DNA from: Phyllobacteriaceae bacterium
GTDB taxonomy: Bacteria; Pseudomonadota; Alphaproteobacteria; Rhizobiales; Rhizobiaceae
NCBI GenBank assembly: GCA_023954255.1
Contig: JAMLIH010000005.1
Span: 1-64,000 of the forward strand
DNA length: 64,000 nucleotides
Direction of reading: 5' to 3'
Under the pieces are notes generated by a model. The model worked only from the letters and a program-made list of their open reading frames with translations, ran no database searches and was not told where the DNA came from. Shown piece by piece: positions 25,340 through 32,968 of this stretch. The position numbers were made by a program, and so were the translations under genes. Within the stretch, counting starts at the first letter, position 1, and each line of letters begins with the position of its first letter.

Positions 25340-26191
25340 GTGAGGAAGTTCATTTTCATGGCCGGTACTGCTGTCGCTCTGGCACTTGCCGGTGCAGCGG
25401 TTGCCGAGCCTGTCGACGAGAAACTCGTCATTGACGGCGAAATCGAAATCGTGACCAAGGCCAAGGCGCCGGAGGGGCATCCCTTCGACGAGGTCCTGTC
25501 GGGCTGGCTGTTCCGCACGGCCGAGACCAGGGCGCTGGAGGCCGATTCCTTCATCAATCCGGCCATGCTGACGGTCGAGGATGGTGAGCGCGTCTGGAAC
25601 ACGGTGGAGGGCACCGAAGGCAAATCCTGCGCTTCCTGCCATGGCAATGCTGCTGAAAGCATGAAGGACATTGGCGCACACTATCCCAAATGGGATGCCG
25701 CGACGAACCGTCCGGTCAATATCGAGCTGCAGATCAACAAGTGCCGCGAGGAGCGCATGGGAGCCGAAGCCTATGCCTTCGACAAGGGCGGTCAGAGGCC
25801 GCTTACCACCTATATCAAGTACCAGGCGCTCGGCACCCCGGTCTCAATCGATCTGAGCCAGGGCGAGATGCAGAAGTGGTGGGACACGGGCAAGGACCTC
25901 TACTATACCCGCACCGGACAGTTGAACCTGTCCTGCGCCTCCTGCCATGAGGTCAATGCCGGCAAATATATCCGCGCCGACCACCTCAGCCAGGGTCAGG
26001 TCAACGGGTTCCCGCTCTACAGGCTGAAAAACCAGGGCATCGTGTCGCTGCACAACCGCTTCCGCGGCTGCATCCGCGATACGCGGGCGGAAATGCCGAA
26101 GGCATTCTCCGATGAGTTGATGGCGCTTGAGGTTTACGTGACCTGGCGCGGTACCGGCCTGTCGGTGGAAACTCCCGCTGTTCGCCACTGA
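25340..26191 (+). CDS. soxA: L-cysteine S-thiosulfotransferase subunit SoxA (diheme)
   Basis: This 283-residue periplasmic cytochrome has a signal peptide ending GAAVAE. There are two CASCH heme motifs, at 97-101 and 199-203, so it is the diheme form. Cys244 in FRGCIRDTRAE is the persulfide-type heme ligand at the active site. With SoxX it attaches thiosulfate to SoxY. It uses a GTG start after TTGGGAGGAAG. A hairpin followed by TTTATTA lies just after the stop and may lower transcription into soxB. Confidence 0.96.
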   Translation: MRKFIFMAGTAVALALAGAAVAEPVDEKLVIDGEIEIVTKAKAPEGHPFDEVLSGWLFRTAETRALEADSFINPAMLTVEDGERVWNTVEGTEGKSCASCHGNAAESMKDIGAHYPKWDAATNRPVNIELQINKCREERMGAEAYAFDKGGQRPLTTYIKYQALGTPVSIDLSQGEMQKWWDTGKDLYYTRTGQLNLSCASCHEVNAGKYIRADHLSQGQVNGFPLYRLKNQGIVSLHNRFRGCIRDTRAEMPKAFSDELMALEVYVTWRGTGLSVETPAVRH

Positions 26192-26201
26192 CGAGCGATC
26201 C

Positions 26202-26240
26202 GGCGGCCCGTTTTCCGGATACGGGACCGGGCCGCCTTTA
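26202..26240 (+). terminator. Intra-operon hairpin / partial terminator between soxA and soxB
   Basis: GGCGGCCCG (26202-26210) pairs with CGGGCCGCC (26228-26236) and is followed by TTTATTA. The U-tract is short, so read-through to soxB is expected. Confidence 0.55.
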
Positions 26241-26333
26241 TTAAATGCCCCCGGCTTCAAGCTCCGGAACCGCCGGTTCCGGAAACGGATGAATGTTGCC
26301 CTTTTTCGGGCGAGCAGAAGGTGAAGAACGGCA

Positions 26334-28046
26334 ATGACAGCAAAGTTTTCCCGTCGGGAGTTTCTGCAATACGGTTCGGTGGCAGGGCTGGCGCTGGCCG
26401 GGGCGAGCGGCTTTGCCGGCAATCTGACACGGGCACTGGCCCAGCAGAAGCTGACCCAGGATGACCTGCTGAAATTCGACAGCAAGGGCCAGGTGACGCT
26501 GCTTCATTTCACCGACGTGCATGCGCAACTGAAGCCGGTCTATTTCCGCCCGCCGGACACCAATATCGGCGTTGGCGCCTTCGAAGGCATCCCCCCTCAC
26601 CTCGTCGGTGAGGCGTTTCTCGACTATTTCGGGCTGCAGGCCGGTTCGCCATACGCCTATGCCCACACCATGGTCGACTACGTCAACCTTGCGCGCAGCT
26701 ATGGCAAACTCGGCGGCCTCGACCGCACGGCAACGCTGGTGAAGGCGATCCGCGCCGAGCGCGGTGACGACAAGGTGCTGTTCCTCGACGGTGGCGACAC
26801 CTGGCAGGGCTCCTATACCTCGCTGAAGACCAACGGCCAGGACATGGTCGACTGCATGAAGCTGCTGAAACCCGATGCCATGGTCGGTCACTGGGAGTTC
26901 ACCTTCGGTGCCGAGCGGGTGCTCGAACTGGTTGACGAGATGGGTTACGCCTTCCTCGCCTCCAACATCGTCGACACCAACTGGGAAGAGCCGGTCTTCG
27001 ACTCCACCGCCATGTTCGAGCGCGGCGGCGTCAAGGTTGCCGTCATCGGCCAGGCCATGCCCTATACGCCGATCGCCAATCCGCGCTGGATGTTCCCGGA
27101 ATGGTCGTTCGGCATCCGCCCGGAAGTGCTGCAGGCCAATGTGGACAAGGCGCGCGAGGACGGCGCGGAAGTCGTGGTGCTGCTCTCCCATGACGGTTTC
27201 GACGTCGACCAGAAGCTTGCCACAGTGGTTTCCGGCATCGACGTGATCCTGACCGGTCATACGCACGACTCGATCCCGCGGGCGATCGAGATCGGCAACA
27301 CGCTGCTGCTTTCCTCCGGTTCGCACGGCAAATATCTCGGCCGCATCGATCTGGAAGTCTCCGGCGGCAAGGTCACCGGCTATTCCTCGAACATGATCCC
27401 GGTGTTTTCCGACGTGATAACCCCCGACGCCGAGATGGCCGCCAAGATCGCCGAGGTGCGCGCGCCCTACGAGGACGAGTGCAACCGGGTGATCGGCACA
27501 ACGGAAAGCCTGCTTTACCGTCGCGGCAATTTCAACGGCACCTGGGACGACATCATCTGCCAGGGGCTGATCGAGGAGCGCGACGCGGAAATTTCCCTGT
27601 CGCCCGGCTTCCGCTGGGGCACGACGCTGCTGCCGGGCCAGGACATCACCATCGACGATCTCTATGCCCAGACCTCGATGAACTATCCCAATGCCTACAG
27701 GCTGGAATTCACCGGCCAGCAGCTGAAGGACATTCTGGAGGATGTCTGCGACAACCTGTTCAACAAGGATCCGTTCTATCAGCAGGGCGGCGACATGGTC
27801 CGTGTCGGCGGCATGAGCTACACCTGCGCGCCGAAAGAGGATATCGGCAACCGCATCTCCGACATGACGCTGATAAGCAGCGGCGAGAAGATCGAGGCGG
27901 AGAAGAAATACGTGGTCGCCGGCTGGGCTTCCGTCAACGAGGGCACCGAAGGCCCGCCGATCTACGAACTGATGGAAAACTATATCACCCGCAAGAAGGT
28001 CCTAACGGCACCCGAGGAAGGAACCGTGAAGATCAGCGGTTACTGA
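26334..28046 (+). CDS. soxB: Thiosulfohydrolase SoxB
   Basis: This 570-residue periplasmic dimanganese enzyme of the 5'-nucleotidase fold hydrolyses sulfate from the SoxY-bound intermediate. A Tat signal (SRREFLQYGSVAGLALAGAS) opens the protein. Metal-site motifs are LLHFTDVHAQLKP (Asp61, His63), FLDGGDTWQGSYT, VGHWEFTFG, LLSHDGFDVDQK and ILTGHTHDSIP. VGHWEF is the SoxB-specific change of the GNHEFD motif. It is the best phylogenetic marker of the pathway in this window. The start has GAAGGTGAAGAACGGC upstream. Confidence 0.97.
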   Translation: MTAKFSRREFLQYGSVAGLALAGASGFAGNLTRALAQQKLTQDDLLKFDSKGQVTLLHFTDVHAQLKPVYFRPPDTNIGVGAFEGIPPHLVGEAFLDYFGLQAGSPYAYAHTMVDYVNLARSYGKLGGLDRTATLVKAIRAERGDDKVLFLDGGDTWQGSYTSLKTNGQDMVDCMKLLKPDAMVGHWEFTFGAERVLELVDEMGYAFLASNIVDTNWEEPVFDSTAMFERGGVKVAVIGQAMPYTPIANPRWMFPEWSFGIRPEVLQANVDKAREDGAEVVVLLSHDGFDVDQKLATVVSGIDVILTGHTHDSIPRAIEIGNTLLLSSGSHGKYLGRIDLEVSGGKVTGYSSNMIPVFSDVITPDAEMAAKIAEVRAPYEDECNRVIGTTESLLYRRGNFNGTWDDIICQGLIEERDAEISLSPGFRWGTTLLPGQDITIDDLYAQTSMNYPNAYRLEFTGQQLKDILEDVCDNLFNKDPFYQQGGDMVRVGGMSYTCAPKEDIGNRISDMTLISSGEKIEAEKKYVVAGWASVNEGTEGPPIYELMENYITRKKVLTAPEEGTVKISGY

Positions 28047-28146
28047 TCCCGATGGGGAGCGGTGCGGCCTTTTGTGGCATGACATATAGAAAATTCTGAA
28101 TGTATTCTGGCGAGACACTTTCTATCGAAATGCTGCGGAGGAGCGC

Positions 28147-29448
28147 ATGTCAGATATCAACAAACCCGACAAGGATGGAGAACCGATGACGAATGCGAAG
28201 GTCAGCCGGCGCAGGCTGCTGGCCGGCGGCGCCGCACTTGGCGGCCTGGTTGCCGGCAGCACCGCGGCGCGGGCGGCGGGAACCCCCGATCCGCTGATTA
28301 CCGAAATCCAGGACTGGAACCGTTATCTGGGAGACGGGGTCGATTCCCGCCCCTACGGCACACCGTCGGAATTCGAAAGCCATGTGGTGCGGCGCGACGT
28401 TGCCTGGCTGACGGCGGATTCGAAATCCTCGGTCAACTTCACGCCGCTGCACGAGCTTGACGGCATCATCACTCCTAACGGGCTGTGTTTCGAGCGCCAT
28501 CACGGCGGCATAGCCGAAATCAATCCTGCCGATCACCGGCTGATGATCCACGGCCTTGTCGACAAGCCGCTGGTCTTCACTATGGAGGACCTGAAGCGTT
28601 TCCCGCGGGAAAACCGGGTCTACTTCCTCGAATGCGCGGCCAATTCCGGCATGGAGTGGCGCGGTGCACAGCTCAACGGCTGCCAGTACACCCACGGCAT
28701 GGTGCACAACGTCATGTATACCGGCGTTCAGCTCAAGCACCTTCTCAACGAAGCCGGCCTCAAGCCCAATGCCAAATGGCTGCTGCCGGAAGGCGCCGAC
28801 GCCTCCGCCATGACGCGCTCGGTTCCGCTGGAAAAAGCGCTCGACGACTGCCTCGTTGCCTTCAAGATGAATGGCGAGGCGCTGCGGCCCGAACAGGGTT
28901 ATCCGGTGCGTCTGGTGGTTCCCGGCTGGGAAGGCAATATGTGGGTCAAGTGGCTGCGCCGCATCGAGGTTGGCGACGAGCCCTGGCACCACCGCGAGGA
29001 AACGTCGAAATATACCGACCTGCTCGCCAACGGAACGGCGCGGCGCTTTACCTGGGAGATGGACGTCAAGTCGGTCATTACCAATCCCAGCCCGCAGGCG
29101 CCGATCACCCATGGTCGCGGCCAGACGGTGATCACCGGGCTTGCCTGGTCAGGTGCGGGCAAGATCAGCCGCGTCGACGTGACCATCGACGGCGGCCGGA
29201 ACTGGCACGCCGCCCGGGTTGACGGACCCAGCCTGTCGAAATCGCTGCACCGCTTCTATTTCGACTTCGACTGGGACGGGTCGGAACTGCTGATCCAGTC
29301 GCGTGCCATGGACGAGCATGGCAATGTCCAGCCGACCAAGGAAATGCTGCGTTCGGTGCGCGGTGAAAACTCGATCTATCACAACAATGGTATCCAGACC
29401 TGGCATGTCAGGGGCGACGGGAGTGCGGAAAATGTCGAGATTTCTTAA
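28147..29448 (+). CDS. soxC: Sulfane dehydrogenase molybdenum subunit SoxC
   Basis: This 433-residue molybdopterin oxidoreductase of the sulfite-oxidase family oxidises the SoxY-bound sulfane sulfur together with SoxD. It carries the Tat signal SRRRLLAGGAALGGLVAGS. The Mo-ligand Cys is in VYFLECAANSGMEW, followed by the dimerisation domain with VDVTIDGGRNW. Its presence means thiosulfate can be oxidised fully to sulfate without sulfur globules. The ATG at 28147 follows CGGAGGAG; an ATG at 28186 is also possible. It overlaps soxD by 17 nt. Confidence 0.96.
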   Translation: MSDINKPDKDGEPMTNAKVSRRRLLAGGAALGGLVAGSTAARAAGTPDPLITEIQDWNRYLGDGVDSRPYGTPSEFESHVVRRDVAWLTADSKSSVNFTPLHELDGIITPNGLCFERHHGGIAEINPADHRLMIHGLVDKPLVFTMEDLKRFPRENRVYFLECAANSGMEWRGAQLNGCQYTHGMVHNVMYTGVQLKHLLNEAGLKPNAKWLLPEGADASAMTRSVPLEKALDDCLVAFKMNGEALRPEQGYPVRLVVPGWEGNMWVKWLRRIEVGDEPWHHREETSKYTDLLANGTARRFTWEMDVKSVITNPSPQAPITHGRGQTVITGLAWSGAGKISRVDVTIDGGRNWHAARVDGPSLSKSLHRFYFDFDWDGSELLIQSRAMDEHGNVQPTKEMLRSVRGENSIYHNNGIQTWHVRGDGSAENVEIS

Positions 29449-30547
29449 ACTTGCAGTTTTCGCCGGCGCGCTGGCCGCCCTGCCCGCCGCAACGCTGGGC
29501 ACTGCCCAGGCACAGGATGCGGATGCCGGTGAAAAGGTCTTCCGCAAGTGCAAGGCCTGCCACGCGGTCGGCGAAGGCGCCGGCAACAAGGTTGGGCCCC
29601 ATCTCAACGATTTGTTCGGCCGCACCGCCGGCATGATCAGAGACTTCAAATACTCGAATGCGATGAAGGCTGCCGGTGAAGGTGGCCTGGTGTGGGACGA
29701 TGAAAGCATCGCCACCTATCTCATCAATCCGAAGGACATGGTGAAAGGCACGAAAATGGCCTTTGCCGGACTGAAGAAGGATGAAGACCGGGCCGATGTC
29801 ATCGCCTATCTGAAGACCTTCTCGGCAGGTGGCGGCGAAGAAGCGCCGGCGACGCAGGAAAGCAAGGCTGAGGAACCGGAAGCAAAGACCGAAATGGCGG
29901 CAGCAGCACCTGCCGTCATGGCGAAGGATGTTGCCGTGCCCGAACACGGCGTGTTCCATCTCGGCCGCGAGGCGCTCAACGAGGAGATCGCTGCCTGGGA
30001 CATCGACATCCGGCCGGACGGCACGGGGCTTCCCGTGGGCAGGGGAACGGTTGCCCAGGGCGAGCCGATCTATGCCGACAATTGCGCTGTCTGCCATGGC
30101 GATTTCGGCGAGGGCACGGGCCGCTGGCCGGTGCTCGCCGGTGGCCATGACACGCTGACGGAAGAACGGCCTGAAAAGACCATTGGCTCCTACTGGCCAT
30201 ATCTTTCGACGGTTTACGACTATGTGCGCCGGGCGATGCCCTTCGGCAATGCCCGCTCGCTGTCGGATGACGACGTCTACGCGCTGACAGCCTATCTGCT
30301 CTATCTCAACGACGTCGTCACCGATGAGGACTTCGAACTGTCGAACGAGAATTTCACGGATATCCACCTGCCCAATGAAGAGAACTTCTTCATGGATGAC
30401 CGGGCCAGCGAGCCGCACTACGCGGAAAAGAGCGAGCCCTGCATGAAGGACTGCAAGGCGGAACCGGCGAAGATCACCATGCGCGCCAGGGTTCTCGACG
30501 TGACGCCTGAAGGCGAGGACGGGGAAGGAGCCGGCGCCATCGAATAG
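29432..30547 (+). CDS. soxD: Sulfane dehydrogenase diheme cytochrome SoxD
   Basis: This 371-residue periplasmic cytochrome is the electron-accepting partner of SoxC. It has a signal peptide ending GTAQAQ. The first cytochrome domain has CKACH near residue 40 and MAFAG as Met ligand. An Ala/Glu-rich linker follows, then a second domain with CAVCH and RRAMPFGNARSL. The first domain is clearly related to that of the next gene, soxE. It overlaps the soxC 3' end, which suggests translational coupling. Confidence 0.94.
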   Translation: MSRFLKLAVFAGALAALPAATLGTAQAQDADAGEKVFRKCKACHAVGEGAGNKVGPHLNDLFGRTAGMIRDFKYSNAMKAAGEGGLVWDDESIATYLINPKDMVKGTKMAFAGLKKDEDRADVIAYLKTFSAGGGEEAPATQESKAEEPEAKTEMAAAAPAVMAKDVAVPEHGVFHLGREALNEEIAAWDIDIRPDGTGLPVGRGTVAQGEPIYADNCAVCHGDFGEGTGRWPVLAGGHDTLTEERPEKTIGSYWPYLSTVYDYVRRAMPFGNARSLSDDDVYALTAYLLYLNDVVTDEDFELSNENFTDIHLPNEENFFMDDRASEPHYAEKSEPCMKDCKAEPAKITMRARVLDVTPEGEDGEGAGAIE

Positions 30548-30608
30548 CCGAAGTTCGCAGGAGAGCCGGCGCCAGGGAGAGGCGCCGGGCAAACAATACG
30601 GGAGGAGT

Positions 30609-31376
30609 GTGGTGCCAACGCGCACGACGGTCAGGATGACGGTTTTTTCCATGCTGCTTGCAGCAGGCATGGGCGTTGCAACGGCCACTTCCCCTGCCCC
30701 CGCCAATGCCCAGCAGATGGCCAATGCCCAGCAAACTGCGGCAGAACCCGATCCGGCCGGCGAAAGGCTGTTTCGCGCCTGCAAGTCCTGCCACGAGGTG
30801 GGCGCCAACGCCAAACACAAGGTCGGTCCGCATCTCGACGGCGTCATCGGCCGCATTGCCGGAAGCCTTGAGGATTTCCGCTATTCGAAGGCAATGCGGG
30901 CGGCCGGTGAAGGCGGACTTGCCTGGTCGGAGGAAAACCTGCACGCCTATCTTGCCAAGCCGCGGGACTTCATTCCCGGCAACCGCATGTCCTATCGCGG
31001 CATGGCCTCGGCGGAAGACCGCACCACGCTGATCACCTGGCTTGCCAACGTATCTGCCGCGGCCCCGGCGGAAAATCCGGTTTCCGAGCAAACCAGCGCT
31101 ATTCCCGGCTTTTCCGAGGCTCTGCTCGAAGTCGAGGGCGATCCGGAATATGGCGAATATCTCGCCGGCGAATGCGTGACCTGCCACCAGCCGACCGGCC
31201 ATGTCGAGGGTATTCCCTCCATCGTCGGCCTGCCGCGCGACTACTTCATCCGCTCGCTGTTTGAATACAAGAACAACATTCGCTCCAACGAGGTGATGAA
31301 ACTGAGGGTCGGCAACCTTTCCAACGAAGAGATTGCAGCCCTTGCAGCCTATTTCGGAAGCCTGGAACCGCAATGA
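30609..31376 (+). CDS. soxE: Diheme c-type cytochrome SoxE
   Basis: This 255-residue periplasmic cytochrome has heme motifs CKSCH in the N-terminal domain and CVTCH in the C-terminal one. The N-terminal domain parallels that of SoxD nearly residue for residue, for example FRYSKAMRAAGEGGLAW against FKYSNAMKAAGEGGLVW. In the Paracoccus gene order it pairs with the flavoprotein SoxF as a sulfide-oxidising flavocytochrome-like complex. The start is GTG after GGAGGAG, and a second GTG three bases on is equally good. A signal peptide is present. Confidence 0.88.
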   Translation: MVPTRTTVRMTVFSMLLAAGMGVATATSPAPANAQQMANAQQTAAEPDPAGERLFRACKSCHEVGANAKHKVGPHLDGVIGRIAGSLEDFRYSKAMRAAGEGGLAWSEENLHAYLAKPRDFIPGNRMSYRGMASAEDRTTLITWLANVSAAAPAENPVSEQTSAIPGFSEALLEVEGDPEYGEYLAGECVTCHQPTGHVEGIPSIVGLPRDYFIRSLFEYKNNIRSNEVMKLRVGNLSNEEIAALAAYFGSLEPQ

Positions 31377-31418
31377 GACCCAGCCGGTGGCGCCGGCGGA
31401 CAACTGAAGGAGAACGCC

Positions 31419-32690
31419 ATGACCAGAGTGAACAGACGGCAGTTTTCAACACTGCTCGGGGCCGGCGCGGCATCGCTGTCCCTGCCCTATTATGCCCGTG
31501 CGCAGGCCAAGCCGCGCGTGGTGGTAATCGGCGGCGGCGCCGGCGGCGCAACGGCTGCACGCTACATCGCCAAGGATTCGGAGGGGGCGATCGATGTCAC
31601 GCTGATCGACGATTCCGAAACCTTCACCACCTGCTTCTTTTCCAACCTGTATCTGGGCGGCTTCCGCGACTTCGGCTCGATCACCCACGGCTACGACAAG
31701 CTGCAGTCGGACTACGGCATCACCAAGGTGACCGGCATGGCGACGGGTGTCGACCGGGGCGCAAAGACCGTCACCATGGCCGATGGGGCAACCATCCCCT
31801 ATGACCGGCTGGTCGTGTCGCCGGGCATCGACCTGATCTGGGATTCGATCGAGGGCTATTCGGAAGAAGCCGCCCAGATCGCACCCCATGCCTGGAAGGC
31901 CGGGCCGCAGACTCAGCTTTTGAAGGAAAAGCTCGATGCCGTTTCCAACGGTCAGCAGATCGTAATGGTGGCACCGCCCAACCCCTATCGCTGCCCGCCG
32001 GGACCCTATGAGCGCATCTCGATGATGGCACATGTGCTGAAGTCGAAAGGCGTCGATGCCAAGATCATCGTTCTCGACCCGAAGGAGAAGTTTTCCAAGC
32101 AAGGCCTTTTCCAGGAAGGCTGGGAAAAGCACTATCCGGGCATGGTCGAGTGGTACGGCCCCGATGTTCATGGCGGCATCAAGAGCGTCGACGTGGCCGC
32201 CGGCACGGTGGAAACCGATCTCGACACCTTCAAGGGCGATCTGCTCAACATCATCCCGGCGCAGAAGGCCGGCATGATCGCGGCAGCCGCCGGGCTGACC
32301 GATGATTCCGGCTTCTGTCCGATCGATGCCACCTCGATGCGCTCGACGGTGGATGAAAACATCTTCGTCATCGGCGACGCCTCGATTGCCGGCGCAATGC
32401 CGAAATCGGGCTTCTCGGCCAACAGCCAGGCCAAGGTTGCGGCGATGAACATTCGCGGCGAACTGATCAGTTCGAAAGTGTTTCCGGCGAAGTATTCCAA
32501 CACCTGCTGGAGCCTAATCGAGACCGATGACGGCGTGAAGGTCGGCGCACAATATGCGCCCTCCGAGGGCAAGATCGCCTCGACCTCCTCCTTCATCTCC
32601 CAGACGGGCGAGGATGCGGCTGTCCGCAAGGCAACCTACGAGGAATCGATCGGCTGGTATGCCGGGATCACAGCCGACATGTTCGGCTGA
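31419..32690 (+). CDS. soxF: FAD-dependent sulfide dehydrogenase flavoprotein SoxF (FccB-like)
   Basis: This 423-residue flavocytochrome c sulfide dehydrogenase flavoprotein has a Tat signal (NRRQFSTLLGAGAASLSLPY). The FAD Rossmann loop is VVVIGGGAGGATAARYI, the redox-Cys region FTTCFFSNLYLGG and NPYRCPPGPYERISM, and the second FAD contact NIFVIGDASIAGAMPKSG. It would oxidise sulfide and pass electrons to SoxE. It is the last sox gene in the window; soxG and soxH do not follow, and a strong terminator closes the operon. Confidence 0.93.
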   Translation: MTRVNRRQFSTLLGAGAASLSLPYYARAQAKPRVVVIGGGAGGATAARYIAKDSEGAIDVTLIDDSETFTTCFFSNLYLGGFRDFGSITHGYDKLQSDYGITKVTGMATGVDRGAKTVTMADGATIPYDRLVVSPGIDLIWDSIEGYSEEAAQIAPHAWKAGPQTQLLKEKLDAVSNGQQIVMVAPPNPYRCPPGPYERISMMAHVLKSKGVDAKIIVLDPKEKFSKQGLFQEGWEKHYPGMVEWYGPDVHGGIKSVDVAAGTVETDLDTFKGDLLNIIPAQKAGMIAAAAGLTDDSGFCPIDATSMRSTVDENIFVIGDASIAGAMPKSGFSANSQAKVAAMNIRGELISSKVFPAKYSNTCWSLIETDDGVKVGAQYAPSEGKIASTSSFISQTGEDAAVRKATYEESIGWYAGITADMFG

Positions 32691-32741
32691 TCTCCCAAGG
32701 CTCTTCACGGCCCTTCGGGGCCGCGGTTTCCGCCTTCCGGT

Positions 32742-32770
32742 GGCGCGCCCTTTCGAGGGCGCGCCTTTTT
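32742..32770 (+). terminator. Strong terminator closing the sox operon
   Basis: GGCGCGCCCT (32742-32751), a TTCG tetraloop and AGGGCGCGCC (32756-32765) are followed by TTTTT. The 10-bp stem is perfect. Confidence 0.93.
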
Positions 32771-32853
32771 GCCGACAGGCCGCACTTCTGCGGTTCTGCA
32801 GTGAAATTCCGGTTGCATTCTCCCCTGCACGCCATCATCCTGCGCAGCCACAG

Positions 32854-32927
32854 GCGGGCGTAGCTCAATGGCAGAGCAGAAGCTTCCCAAGCTTACGACG
32901 AGGGTTCGATTCCCTTCGCCCGCTCCA
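32854..32927 (+). tRNA. tRNA-Gly(CCC)
   Basis: The acceptor arm GCGGGCG (32854-32860) pairs with CGCCCGC, and the D arm is GCTC...GAGC. The anticodon loop TTCCCAA gives anticodon CCC. The T arm is GAGGG-TTCGATT-CCCTT. The terminal CCA is encoded (32925-32927). The first anticodon-stem pair is a G/A mismatch, as in other alphaproteobacterial tRNA-Gly(CCC). It lies 84 nt after the sox terminator. Confidence 0.95.
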
Positions 32928-32968
32928 TATCCCTTCCTGCAGGCAATCGGGAAAAGGCGCGTACGGCC

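Noticed and set aside
20083..32927. sox cluster as a genomic island integrated at tRNA-Gly
   Set aside because: The cluster abuts a tRNA, but I saw no integrase, no repeat of the tRNA 3' end at the other edge, and base composition is like the surroundings.
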